From Dehalococcoidia bacterium (GTDB lineage Bacteria > Chloroflexota > Dehalococcoidia > Dehalococcoidales > UBA1222): a stretch of DNA of 31,184 nucleotides. The notes under the pieces were generated by a model. The model was not told the DNA's origin. It saw nothing but the letters and a program-made list of their open reading frames with translations, and searched no databases. The stretch spans positions 1 to 31,184 of the forward strand of contig WRNP01000007.1 of NCBI GenBank assembly GCA_009776515.1. The letters are read 5' to 3'. The position numbers and the translations under genes were made by a program. Shown one piece after another: positions 1 through 7,544 of this stretch (its first letter is position 1; each line of letters opens with the position of its first letter).

Positions 1-16
1 ATATATATGACACTGG

Positions 17-1522
17 ATGCCTCAAGTGTTAAACTTGTTATTGCTAAGAACGAAGCTCTCGTGCCCGGGTCGGCGGGTCTTTTTATGCGGCAGGCGGTAT
101 AAAGAAGAGGCCACTTTGAAGAAGCTATCGCGTACTATTTCCGGGGTGACGCCGGTGGCGGTTATGACGAGACCTGCCTCCTGTCCCGGTCGCTGTGTCT
201 ATTGTCCGACATTCAGCATCACTCCTCAGAGTTATACTCCAGAGTCCCCGGCAGTTATTAGAGCCCGGGCCGCAGACTACGACTCCCGCCGCCAAGTGGA
301 AGTGCGCCTTAGGACGCTTTCGGACATGGGTCATCCCGTAGATAAGGTCGAGCTTATCATTATGGGTGGCACCTTTCTCGCCCGATCCGAGGACTACCAA
401 TATGATGTTATAAAGGACTGCTACGACGCCCTGAACGGCACGGCCTCGGTGACTCTGTCTGCCTCCCAGGAGGCAAACGAGACGGCGGCCAGGCGCGCTG
501 TGGGGCTGTGCCTTGAGACCCGCCCGGACGTCTGTGGTGAGGTGGAGGTGCGACGCATGCTGGACTTCGGCGCCACGCGGGTGGAGCTGGGCGTGCAGAT
601 CTTGGACGACGAAATCTATCAGAAAGTGGAGCGCGGTCACACTGTGGCCGAGGTGGTACGAGCAACTCGCCTTCTGAAACGTTACGGCTTTAAAGTATAT
701 TACCACTGGATGCCGGGGCTACCGGGGAGTACGCCGGAGCACGACTTAACCCTGGCAGAAATGCTTTTTGATAACCCAGACTTCCGCCCAGATGGCCTTA
801 AGCTCTATCCCACCATGGTGGTGGAGGGCAGCCGCTTGGAGGAATGGTACCTGGCGGGTAGCTATATCCCTTACCCGGACGAGGTCATGTTGAGCCTCAT
901 GGCGGACATAAAAGCCGTCGTGCCCGGCTACGTTCGTATCGCACGGGTACTGCGCGACATCCCTGCCCGGTTCATTATTGCTGGACTACGTGATTCCGTG
1001 CGGGAGAAGTTGCAGGAGTACATGGCCCAGCGCGGACAGAGGTGCGGCTGTATTCGCTGCCGGGAGTATGGCCATCGCCTGAAGTCAGGTTGGGAGGTGG
1101 GAGAACCGGAGATTAAGAGGCTGGACTACGATGCCTCCGATGGACGCGAGGTATTTCTGAGCTACGAGGATGGGCAGGGGACCCTCTTCGGGCTCCTTAG
1201 ACTGCGTTATGAGCCGGAGCCGCCGGAGGTCTTGGGGGGCAGGGTGCGGGCACTGGTTAGGGAGCTCCACGTCTTCGGGCTGGAACTGGCCCTGGGTGCA
1301 AGGCAAGACGGCACCGCTCAGCATCGTGGGCTGGGCAGACAGCTCTTGGCTGAGGCGGAGCGTGTGGCGCGGGATGATTTTGGTTCACCAGAGATCGCTG
1401 TCCTTAGCGGCGTGGGTGCCCGGCGATACTATGCGGAGCAAGGCTATATCTTCCGAGCGGGCTATATGGTAAAGAACCTTGCTGTCCGCCAGTTCAGCGG
1501 CCAGTTACCCGCTGGTGAATGA
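17..1522 (+). CDS. elp3: Elp3-type tRNA U34 carboxymethyl transferase (radical SAM + GNAT)
   Basis: Single-polypeptide Elp3, which installs the carboxymethyl group on wobble uridine 34 of tRNA using SAM and acetyl-CoA. The radical-SAM cysteines are visible as SCPGRCVYC (Cys56, Cys60, Cys63), preceded by the Elp3-typical SGVTPVAVMTRP. A C-terminal GNAT domain (about residues 410-495) carries the acetyl-CoA loop AQHRGLGRQLLAEAE and the Elp3 ending GARRYYAEQGY. At 501 aa it is slightly longer than the roughly 460 aa I recall for the structurally characterised Dehalococcoides mccartyi protein. An in-frame TGA at 8-10 shows the ORF is not cut by the window edge, but no clear ribosome site precedes ATG 17, so the first 30 or so residues are uncertain. 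The 3' end overlaps the convergent sdpI-like gene by 29 bases. Confidence 0.93.
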   Translation: MPQVLNLLLLRTKLSCPGRRVFLCGRRYKEEATLKKLSRTISGVTPVAVMTRPASCPGRCVYCPTFSITPQSYTPESPAVIRARAADYDSRRQVEVRLRTLSDMGHPVDKVELIIMGGTFLARSEDYQYDVIKDCYDALNGTASVTLSASQEANETAARRAVGLCLETRPDVCGEVEVRRMLDFGATRVELGVQILDDEIYQKVERGHTVAEVVRATRLLKRYGFKVYYHWMPGLPGSTPEHDLTLAEMLFDNPDFRPDGLKLYPTMVVEGSRLEEWYLAGSYIPYPDEVMLSLMADIKAVVPGYVRIARVLRDIPARFIIAGLRDSVREKLQEYMAQRGQRCGCIRCREYGHRLKSGWEVGEPEIKRLDYDASDGREVFLSYEDGQGTLFGLLRLRYEPEPPEVLGGRVRALVRELHVFGLELALGARQDGTAQHRGLGRQLLAEAERVARDDFGSPEIAVLSGVGARRYYAEQGYIFRAGYMVKNLAVRQFSGQLPAGE

Positions 1523-2132
1523 TGTATGAGGCCGCAATCAACACTATGGCGGCAAGCAGTATAGGCCCCACCACAAACCACACGGCCAAACCGGGCCAGA
1601 AAACACCCGGCAAGGTGAACAGGGCAGCCGCCTTGAAAATGAGACCGCCAATTTTGTGGGTGCGGTTCCATACATCTTCGTTGTTAAGCGTCCAAGGCGT
1701 ACGGATACCGATGAGATAGTTGCGCTTAGCCTTTCCCAGGAGTACCCCCAGAAAGAAATACAGGATGGCAGCCGCAGGTACCAATAGCTGCATGAAATCA
1801 AATTGGGTGCCCAGGTTCCACAGCAGGGTTAATCCGTAAATATAGAGCATAAAACCAACAATAAAGACAATAGCCCAATCGTAGGTGGTGCGGAATCGGC
1901 GGATGTTCTCTTTCAGCGGGTCTATCTGGGGGATAGCCAGGAGAAGCAGGGCGAGCCCGGTGGTCATGATTGGAAATAGGAACATTCCCCAGAAGCGCGA
2001 AATATAGCCGTCTGCCGCTCCTTGGGCGTTCCAGTGAGAGGTCATGGGGTCGGGCATGCGGTTATACAAGACAAGGGCCAAGGCATAAAAGGCGACCAGA
2101 AAAAAGAGTAATAGCCAGCGGTTAAGCCTCAT
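1494..2132 (-). CDS. SdpI/DUF1648-family membrane protein
   Basis: A 212-aa polytopic membrane protein. The N-terminal helix (about 5-23) is followed by a DUF1648-like segment, RMPDPMTSHWNAQGAADGYI, matching the P-x-HWNxxGxxD pattern of that family. About five more hydrophobic segments follow, and the C-terminal half has the SdpI-type LLGKAKRNYLIGIRTPWTL. In Bacillus subtilis SdpI gives immunity to the SdpC toxin and acts with the SdpR repressor; most relatives elsewhere have no known function, and no toxin or repressor gene is next to this one. The start is supported by AAGGAG 7-8 bases upstream of the ATG. It lies downstream of tlpA and ccdA on the same strand, with a 39-base gap to the tlpA-like gene, so co-transcription is possible. 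Confidence 0.85.
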   Translation of the reverse strand: MRLNRWLLLFFLVAFYALALVLYNRMPDPMTSHWNAQGAADGYISRFWGMFLFPIMTTGLALLLLAIPQIDPLKENIRRFRTTYDWAIVFIVGFMLYIYGLTLLWNLGTQFDFMQLLVPAAAILYFFLGVLLGKAKRNYLIGIRTPWTLNNEDVWNRTHKIGGLIFKAAALFTLPGVFWPGLAVWFVVGPILLAAIVLIAASYIIHQRVTGR

Positions 2133-2171
2133 TGCTTTTCTCCTTGCGAGAGTTGTGCCGGGGAAGTCATA

Positions 2172-2666
2172 CTAACGTATGGTGTTCAGTGCGGCGCTTA
2201 CCTCGTTCACACTTAAGAATGCCCCGAGTTTTACATAGCGGATGATGCCCGTGCGGTCGATGAAGAAAGTCACGGGGATGGCCGATACGTTATAGGCCTG
2301 GGCCGCCTTGCTTCCGGCATCCATCAGCACGGGTAAGGTATAGCCGTTGCTGTTCATAAAATTGCGGGCCCCGGCCGCAGTGTCCTGCACATTCACGGCG
2401 AGAAAGGCTGCCCCATCGGTCTGGGCTGATTCTTCGCGGAAAGCGGCCTCTAGTGCCGACATCTCGTCTAGGCAATATGGGCACTGCGTACCCCAGAAAT
2501 TGATTACCACTGGACGACCCAGGAAGTCCGACAGCCGTACGGCTTGGTTGTTAAGGTCAAAAAGCTCAATGCCCGGTGCTTCTGACCCGGCGGTGGGTGG
2601 GGCGAAAGGGGAACAAGCCGCAGCGGTGAGGGCGAGCGTGACCAGTGACAGGAATACTTTTTTCAA
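2172..2666 (-). CDS. TlpA/ResA-like thiol-disulfide lipoprotein
   Basis: A 164-aa extracytoplasmic thioredoxin-fold protein. A signal peptide ends in the lipobox LTAAAC (Cys18), so it is probably a membrane-anchored lipoprotein. The thioredoxin active site is WGTQCPYC (Cys62, Cys65), with the cis-proline in SAIPVTFFID. Such proteins reduce disulfides outside the membrane, for instance in cytochrome c maturation, taking electrons from CcdA, whose gene ends 10 bases upstream. The start is TTG at 2666, giving MKKVFLSLV, with AAGG about 8 bases before it near the ccdA stop. That rare start and tight spacing suggest translational coupling to ccdA. The physiological substrate is not shown by the sequence. 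Confidence 0.88.
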   Translation of the reverse strand: MKKVFLSLVTLALTAAACSPFAPPTAGSEAPGIELFDLNNQAVRLSDFLGRPVVINFWGTQCPYCLDEMSALEAAFREESAQTDGAAFLAVNVQDTAAGARNFMNSNGYTLPVLMDAGSKAAQAYNVSAIPVTFFIDRTGIIRYVKLGAFLSVNEVSAALNTIR

Positions 2667-2676
2667 CGCACGAACC

Positions 2677-3369
2677 TTAAGAGATATACAGCCAGTCTAT
2701 CTTGCCGATAATGATGAGGATGCCCACAATGATCAGGATGGCGGCTCCGATATGGTAGATGATGAGACTGGCTCGCTCCAGCCTGCGCAGGAGTGGTGTT
2801 AGAGCACCGAAGAAAGCCCCGATGAGCAGGAAAGGGATGCCCATGCCTAGCGAATAGACTGTCAACAGAAAAGCCCCATGCCAAGCGGTTTCAGAGGCCA
2901 TGGCGAGGGTTAGCACGGAGCCCAAGATGGGCGAGAGGCATGGTGTCCAAGCTATGGTGAAGGCTCCGCCGACAAGGAAAGAGCGGAGATAACTCGTTGT
3001 TTGCCCTAACTTTGGCATATAGCGCATTTCGCGCCCGAAGAAAGGGATATACTGTGAAGCCAGCATCAAAAGCCCCATGATAACAAGTATCCCGCCTGAT
3101 ATCCAGCGGGCGAGGGGTGAGTAGGAGTTGATGGTCCACCCCGCCAGCCCCGTGATAGCTCCCAGCAGGGTGAAGATGACGGTAAAGCCCAACACGAAGC
3201 ACAGAGCATGAAGAAAAAGAGGGAGGCGAAAGCGCCGTTCATCCTCATCATCAAGTATCTGCGGTCCGGCCAGGGTGGCCAGATATACCGGCACCATGGG
3301 CAGAATACAGGGAGAGATGAACGAAGCGATCCCGGCACCAAGGGCGGCCCAAAAAGACACAATATCCAT
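2677..3369 (-). CDS. ccdA: CcdA-family transmembrane thiol-disulfide electron transporter
   Basis: A 230-aa membrane protein with six hydrophobic segments. It has the two conserved CcdA cysteines, in ISPCILPMVP (helix 1) and WTPCLSPILG (helix 4). CcdA passes electrons from cytoplasmic thioredoxin to extracytoplasmic thiol proteins such as the TlpA-like product encoded immediately downstream. A thioredoxin gene lies 3.7 kb away on the same strand. The ATG at 3369 has no recognisable ribosome site. A strong extended -10 (3379-3387) would start transcription only a few bases before it, so the message may be nearly leaderless. Confidence 0.92.
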   Translation of the reverse strand: MDIVSFWAALGAGIASFISPCILPMVPVYLATLAGPQILDDEDERRFRLPLFLHALCFVLGFTVIFTLLGAITGLAGWTINSYSPLARWISGGILVIMGLLMLASQYIPFFGREMRYMPKLGQTTSYLRSFLVGGAFTIAWTPCLSPILGSVLTLAMASETAWHGAFLLTVYSLGMGIPFLLIGAFFGALTPLLRRLERASLIIYHIGAAILIIVGILIIIGKIDWLYIS

Positions 3370-3378
3370 AGTGATTTG

Positions 3379-3387
3379 ATTATAACA
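3379..3387 (-). promoter_or_regulatory. Extended -10 promoter of ccdA
   Basis: The minus strand reads TGTTATAAT, a perfect -10 hexamer with the TG extension. No good -35 is present 16-18 bases upstream. The expected start point is near 3372, two to four bases before the ccdA ATG. Assignment is by motif only. Confidence 0.55.
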
Positions 3388-3414
3388 AAAAAGGCGCGAA
3401 AAACCACCTTCGGC

Positions 3415-3441
3415 TTGACAGGCAGGAGCGCGGCATAGTAG
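3415..3441 (+). promoter_or_regulatory. Possible promoter of the cobalamin riboswitch-btuFCD transcript
   Basis: A perfect -35 TTGACA lies at 3415-3420. The best -10 candidates are weak: TAGTAG at 3436-3441 (15-base spacer) or TAGTCT at 3439-3444 (18-base spacer). The position is right for a transcript starting just upstream of the riboswitch P1 stem at 3469. Confidence 0.35.
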
Positions 3442-3465
3442 TCTTTGGTCAAATTTAATAAAGGC

Positions 3466-3600
3466 AGTCTGGGCAGCCCGCTTAGCGGGCTAAATCTGGA
3501 AAGCAAGCCGGTGCAAGTCCGGCACAGTACCGCCTGCTGTGATTCGCCAGTGGCGAAAAGTCAGAACGCCAGATGCCCAGGTGATGTCTCCGCGGATGAG
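3466..3600 (+). ncRNA. Cobalamin (B12) riboswitch aptamer
   Basis: Contains the B12-box core GCCGGTGCAAGTCCGGCAC (3507-3525), followed by the conserved ACCGCCTGCTGTGA-type segment and an AGTCAGAACGCC-like element (3559-3570). P1 pairs CTGGGCA (3469-3475) with TGCCCAG (3574-3580). Local hairpins GCCCGC/GCGGGC (about 3476-3489) and TTCGCCAGTGGCGAA (3543-3557) fit the multi-branched class. By established knowledge these aptamers bind adenosyl- or related cobalamins and shut off B12 uptake or synthesis genes, which matches btuFCD downstream. The 3' boundary is approximate. Confidence 0.93.
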
Positions 3601-3637
3601 GAGGTGCGCGCATGTTAACATAACATGAGGCGTTGGT

Positions 3638-3664
3638 CCCTTGCCGTCGAGGCAAGGGTTTTTT
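3638..3664 (+). terminator. Intrinsic terminator of the riboswitch expression platform
   Basis: An 8-bp stem, CCCTTGCC/GGCAAGGG, with the five-base loop GTCGA, is followed by six T residues. It sits about 60 bases after the aptamer and about 200 bases before btuF, so it fits ligand-dependent premature termination. A separate hairpin CATGTTA/TAACATG (about 3611-3627) lies between aptamer and terminator and may take part in the switch. Confidence 0.88.
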
Positions 3665-3707
3665 GTTTGAGGGGGGTATCTGTTGGTAATGATCTGGCGA
3701 GCAGTGA

Positions 3708-3821
3708 CTAACCGCTGATGCCGAGGTAATCGGTGAAAATAGCGGTGTTAGCTTAGCAATGAGTAATCCGTTGGCGGACAGAACGCTTGCCGCGCGGGCA
3801 TTTTCCTGCAGTACTCATGGC
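3708..3821 (+). other. Structured leader of unknown function between terminator and btuF
   Basis: No ORF of note. Several nested inverted repeats are visible. CTAACCGCT (3708-3716) pairs with AGCGGTGTTAG (3741-3751) with a bulge, enclosing CCGA/TCGG (3721-3724/3730-3733). A second domain is closed by ATGAGTA (3759-3765) with TACTCAT (3812-3818), extended past one mismatch by GC/GC (3756-3757/3820-3821). It contains hairpins TCCG-TTGG-CGGA and TGCC-GCGC-GGGCA. The whole looks like two compact multi-stem domains. It does not carry a second B12 box and I cannot assign it to a known RNA class. Confidence 0.45.
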
Positions 3822-3861
3822 ATAGAATAATTGGCGCCGTAAAAAAGCCTAAGGAGAAAAG

Positions 3862-4857
3862 GTGTTTAAACGTAAAAGTATAAATGTGCTGAAACATGGA
3901 CTGGCCTTACTGACAGCACTGGTCATCTTGGCGATGCCGGGGGCGTGTGGTGGGCAGCCTGGTTCAACAATAAACGTTCCCTCGGGTACAGCGTTTCCGG
4001 TCACCATGGTCGATGATCTGGGGCGCACGGTCACCTTGACACAAGAGCCCCAGCGTATCATTTCCCTTGCTCCCAGCAATACGGAGATCATCTACGCCCT
4101 GGGGCTCGCCGATAAACTGGTGGGAGTGACCAACCAATGCGACTATCCGTTTGAAGCTGCCTCTAAGGAGAAAGTCGGTGATTTTAACATGCCAGATTTG
4201 GAAAAAATCGTGAGCTTAAACCCCGATCTGGTGCTGGCAGAGGATACGCATAAGGCGGAAGTCATCCCTGCCTTGGAGCGCCTGGGCATCACTTGTTATG
4301 TGCCGAGGCCTTATACCCTGGAAGAAATCATTAGCTCAATTTTGGCTGTCGGGCGCCTTACGGGAGCCGATGCCAAGGCGCTGGAAATCGCCTCGGACAT
4401 GCGAATTCGCCTCCAATATGTTACGGATAAAACAGGCGTCCTCCATGATGAGGGGCGGCCAAGCGTTATGTATGTCGTCTGGTATCCACCGGTCATGTCA
4501 GTCGGCGTGAATACGCCAATACATGACATGATCTCCTTCGCTGGCGGCGTAAGCATCGTCAGGGATGCTACAGGGTGGCCGACACTGTCGCTGGAGGAGG
4601 TGGTCGCGGCAAGCCCGGAGATTATCATCGCCAATGTTGATGAGTATGGCGGTGACATTCCGCTTCAAGGGATACTGGATGAGCCTCGCTTAGGGACGGT
4701 GCGGGCAGTGGCAGAGGGCAGGGTCTACGGCATAGATGCCTCGCTCACCAATCGCCCTGTGCCTCGCATCATTGAAGGCCTTGAGTGGATGGCGGCCCTT
4801 ATCCACCCAGAGCTTTTTCCGGAGTTTGTCGAAGAGTATGGGGGCAGATTAAACTGA
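3862..4857 (+). CDS. btuF: Periplasmic-type cobalamin/corrinoid-binding protein of an ABC importer (BtuF-like)
   Basis: A 331-aa class III solute-binding protein. A basic N-terminus and hydrophobic segment end at Cys29 in AMPGACGG, a non-canonical lipobox but probably a lipid anchor. The mature protein begins with the family hallmark VTMVDDLGRTVTL, followed by PQRIISLAPSNTEIIYALG and SLNPDLVLAED, typical of BtuF/FecB-type proteins. The start is GTG at 3862 with AAGGAG five bases upstream. Binding of cobalamin rather than siderophore is inferred from the B12 riboswitch upstream and from the demand for corrinoid by the acs genes nearby. It is the first gene of an operon with a permease and an ATPase. 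Confidence 0.9.
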   Translation: MFKRKSINVLKHGLALLTALVILAMPGACGGQPGSTINVPSGTAFPVTMVDDLGRTVTLTQEPQRIISLAPSNTEIIYALGLADKLVGVTNQCDYPFEAASKEKVGDFNMPDLEKIVSLNPDLVLAEDTHKAEVIPALERLGITCYVPRPYTLEEIISSILAVGRLTGADAKALEIASDMRIRLQYVTDKTGVLHDEGRPSVMYVVWYPPVMSVGVNTPIHDMISFAGGVSIVRDATGWPTLSLEEVVAASPEIIIANVDEYGGDIPLQGILDEPRLGTVRAVAEGRVYGIDASLTNRPVPRIIEGLEWMAALIHPELFPEFVEEYGGRLN

Positions 4858-4897
4858 CGCCCCGGGTGATTCTGGTATCTGCGGAGGCAGGTTAGAT

Positions 4898-5977
4898 ATG
4901 ATGCCTACTATAACAGCACCCGAGGCGGTGCGCCGGGGCTGGCGGCGCCGGCTGGGGTGGCTCGTGCTCATGAGCTTGGTGCTGGTGGCCGTTATCTTGT
5001 TGGCTACGGCTATTGGCAGCGTGGGCGTCCCCATCGGTACAGCGGGGAAAATAGTTTTACATAAACTGTATCTGGATCGCCTGCCGTTTATCAACTTTTC
5101 CGCGAGCTGGAGCGGCAGTCAGGCGGTCATCATCTGGGATCTTAGATTGCCGCGTGTTCTCCTGGCTGGATTGGTAGGCGCGGCGCTTTCGGTGGCCGGG
5201 GCAACCTATCAAGGACTTTTCCGCAATCCCTTGGCCGATCCATACCTAATTGGTGTCTCCCAAGGGGCAGCCCTTGGGGCGGTGATAGGTTTTCTTTTGC
5301 CGGTGGCGGGGGCGACCGCTCTTGGCCTGGTGCCCATCATGGCCTTTCTGGGGGCTCTTGGCAGCGTGGCTATTGTGTACGCTCTGGCGCGTATCGGCCG
5401 TTCCTTGCCGATCTCAACTCTAATCCTAGCAGGGGTAGCATTGGGATCACTCCTAGGAGCAATCGTGTCATATTTGACTTTGGCCTCTGGTCAGATGGTA
5501 CGCAGCATACTCTTTTGGCTTTCGGGGAGTCTGGCAGCAAGCCAGTGGCGCGAGGTGTGGATAGTGGCACCCATTGTCTTGGTATCAGGCGTAATCCTGT
5601 TTCTCTTCAGCCGTCCCCTTAACATTATGCAACTTGATGAGGAGCAGGCACAGCAGCTTGGGGTGAATGTGGAGGCCCTGAAGATCATACTCCTGGCGGT
5701 GGCAACCCTCGTCACGGCTGCAGCAGTATCTTTTGCGGGCATCATTGGCTTTGTGGGCATCATCGTGCCGCATGCCGTACGCTTGATTTGGGGGCCTGAC
5801 TATCGCTTTCTGCTGCCCCTGTCTATGGTCTGCGGGGCAATCGTTCTCATTCTGGCCGATCTTTTGGCGCGTACCCTGATTGCCCCCGCAGAGATATCCA
5901 TTGGCATCATCACGGCGTTGGCCGGGGCGCCATTTTTCTTGTATATTCTGCGCCGGCGGGCAAGGATGCTCTTCTGA
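4898..5977 (+). CDS. btuC: ABC importer permease, FecCD/BtuC family
   Basis: A 359-aa integral membrane permease of the vitamin B12/siderophore class, with about ten hydrophobic segments. It has family hallmarks: RLPRVLLAGLVGAALSVAG, YQGLFRNPLADPYLIGVSQG and, near the C-terminus, GFVGIIVPHAVRLIWG followed by LADLLAR. It forms the translocation channel and works as a dimer with two BtuD subunits. The ATG at 4898 has GGAGG about 12 bases upstream; a second ATG follows directly. The stop overlaps the btuD start by one base (TGATG), indicating coupling. Confidence 0.93.
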   Translation: MMPTITAPEAVRRGWRRRLGWLVLMSLVLVAVILLATAIGSVGVPIGTAGKIVLHKLYLDRLPFINFSASWSGSQAVIIWDLRLPRVLLAGLVGAALSVAGATYQGLFRNPLADPYLIGVSQGAALGAVIGFLLPVAGATALGLVPIMAFLGALGSVAIVYALARIGRSLPISTLILAGVALGSLLGAIVSYLTLASGQMVRSILFWLSGSLAASQWREVWIVAPIVLVSGVILFLFSRPLNIMQLDEEQAQQLGVNVEALKIILLAVATLVTAAAVSFAGIIGFVGIIVPHAVRLIWGPDYRFLLPLSMVCGAIVLILADLLARTLIAPAEISIGIITALAGAPFFLYILRRRARMLF

Positions 5978-6771
5978 TGTTTTCCCTGCAGACAGAAGAT
6001 TTGATGTTGGGTTATGGGCAAACCACGGTGGTGTCCGGATTGAACTTCAGCTTGCCCTCGGGGCAGATTACGGGCATCGTGGGGCCCAACGGATGCGGCA
6101 AATCGACCATCATCAAGGCCTTGAGTCGGGTGCTTCGCCCTCAATCAGGGAGGGTGCTGGTGAATGGGCGGGATATTGCCGATATTGCGCACAAGGAATT
6201 GGCGCGCCTGGTGGGGGTGGTGCCGCAGGTGCCGCTACTGCCCAGTACCTTTACGGGTTTTGAGGTGGTTCTTATGGGGCGCAATCCCCATCTGGGGCTT
6301 TTACGCTACGAGAGCGAGAACGATATGCGGATCGCACTTTCGTCTATGCAAGCGACGCGCACCGACCATCTAGCCGAGCGGCGCATTGGTGAGCTCTCTG
6401 GCGGCGAGATCCAGGGTGTGGTCATCGCCCGAGTATTGGCGCAGGAGACAGGAGTCATCCTGCTTGATGAGCCAACGGCTAATCTGGATATCGGGCGCCA
6501 GATTGAGGTGTTGGAGCTCATGCGAGAGCTCTGCGAACAGGGGGCAACGATAGGCATGGTGCTGCATGATTTGAACCTGGCCGCACGATACTGCGATCGT
6601 CTTCTGTTGCTTCATGGCGGTCAGGCGGTGGCCTACGGCACGCCGGCGGAGGTGGTTACTCAGAAAAATATCCGTGCCGTCTATGGGGCGGGCAGCGTCG
6701 TGCACTGCATTGATGGGTTGCCTGCCGTGCTGCCGCAGTCGGGGAGGGCAGCAAAAGAAAGACTGATGTAG
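5977..6771 (+). CDS. btuD: ABC importer ATPase (BtuD/FhuC-like)
   Basis: A 264-aa ABC ATPase that powers the BtuC permease from the cytoplasmic face. Walker A is GPNGCGKST (36-44), the Q-loop glutamine is in VGVVPQVPLL (Gln86), the signature is LSGGEIQ (142-148), Walker B with the catalytic Glu is VILLDEPTANLD (162-173), and the H-loop is VLHDLNLAARY. This is the FecE/BtuD/FhuC arrangement. The start overlaps the btuC stop by one base. A long hairpin at 6802-6857 follows and probably ends the operon. Confidence 0.93.
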   Translation: MFSLQTEDLMLGYGQTTVVSGLNFSLPSGQITGIVGPNGCGKSTIIKALSRVLRPQSGRVLVNGRDIADIAHKELARLVGVVPQVPLLPSTFTGFEVVLMGRNPHLGLLRYESENDMRIALSSMQATRTDHLAERRIGELSGGEIQGVVIARVLAQETGVILLDEPTANLDIGRQIEVLELMRELCEQGATIGMVLHDLNLAARYCDRLLLLHGGQAVAYGTPAEVVTQKNIRAVYGAGSVVHCIDGLPAVLPQSGRAAKERLM

Positions 6772-6801
6772 TTTTGCCGGTGCGGCTGATGTGTTGCAGA
6801 G

Positions 6802-6857
6802 AGAAAACAGGCAGGGAGGGGCTGCCTTCAAGATAGTGCCCTCCCTGCCTGTTTTCT
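6802..6857 (+). terminator. Long hairpin terminator after btuFCD
   Basis: A 19-bp perfect inverted repeat (6802-6820 paired with 6839-6857) with an 18-base loop. The descending arm ends GTTTTCT, giving a short U tract. The ascending arm begins AGAAAAC, so on the minus strand a U-rich end also follows, and the hairpin could stop transcripts from both the btu operon and the convergent trxA. Confidence 0.7.
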
Positions 6858-6958
6858 AGTATTCCTTGTAGCGCCGACGGGAACTGGACATAGGTGTTTT
6901 GTCCCCGAATAACACAGCCTGCGCTCCCGGTTGCATAAACAGGCCGTATTCCAGCAAA

Positions 6959-6978
6959 TTATGCAGTCGACTGCATAA
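6959..6978. repeat. 20-bp perfect palindrome between btuD and trxA
   Basis: Positions 6959-6978 form an uninterrupted palindrome with half-site TTATGCAGTC. It is flanked by a second inverted repeat, AGGTGTTTT (6892-6900) against AAAACACCT (6978-6986). It lies in the 185-base spacer between two convergent genes, an odd place for an operator, and there is no T tract for a simple terminator. The remainder of 6858-7042 holds no gene I can support. Confidence 0.5.
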
Positions 6979-7042
6979 AAACACCTGAGTGCCGTATCGG
7001 TATGGTGCTCGTAAGCGCCTCGGTATCTACGGGGCCGGTGTG

Positions 7043-7369
7043 CTAGCCGCTATTGACCATAGCCTCTATCTTCGTAGTAAGAGCACTCTCGGGAACGGAA
7101 CCGATGACGGTGTCGACCACCTTGCCGTCTTTGATGAAAAGCATATTGGGGATGGACATGACGCGGTACTGGGCAGGGGTGCGCGGATTATCATCTACGT
7201 TCAAGGCGCAAAATTTGACTTTGCCTTGGTACTTGACAGAAAGTTTTTCCAAAATGGGTCTGACTTGGCGGCATGGTCCGCACCATGGAGCCCACATGTC
7301 AACCAGCACGGGCTGGGTTGATTTCAATACTTCGGAATCAAAAGTTTGGTCTGTTACTTCGTTTACCAT
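7043..7369 (-). CDS. trxA: Thioredoxin
   Basis: A 108-aa cytoplasmic thioredoxin. The active site WAPWCGPCR (Cys30, Cys33) and the cis-proline region VMSIPNMLFIKDGK are intact, and the length is standard. The start chosen is the ATG at 7369 (MVNEVTDQTF), preceded by AAGGAG with about nine bases of spacing; the reading frame extends 32 codons further upstream, but that part has no thioredoxin homology. It is a plausible electron donor for the CcdA/TlpA pair at 2172-3369. It follows hlyIII on the same strand with a gap of 175 bases. A small hairpin, CATGCC/GGCATG (7473-7488), sits in that gap. Confidence 0.96.
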   Translation of the reverse strand: MVNEVTDQTFDSEVLKSTQPVLVDMWAPWCGPCRQVRPILEKLSVKYQGKVKFCALNVDDNPRTPAQYRVMSIPNMLFIKDGKVVDTVIGSVPESALTTKIEAMVNSG

Positions 7370-7544
7370 GCGGGGGTTCTCCTTACTTTGCAATATTGCA
7401 TCATGGTATAGGCTATGGCTTGAGGTGTCAAGATGGCGGGAGTGGGGGCCATACCGATTGAGCAAGCCATCTCATGCCTTATGGCATGGACATTTTGTGG
7501 GTCAAGGGCAGGGCGCATTCTTCATGAAGTGAGGCTTTTATGAA

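Noticed and set aside
125..706. A long minus-strand open frame (193 codons) inside elp3, and similar antisense frames inside acsB, folD and cooS.
   Set aside because: They are antisense shadows of well-supported enzymes, with no ribosome sites or recognisable products.
7370..7465. A 32-codon extension of thioredoxin upstream of MVNEV.
   Set aside because: It has no thioredoxin homology, and the AAGGAG ribosome site belongs to the internal ATG at 7369.
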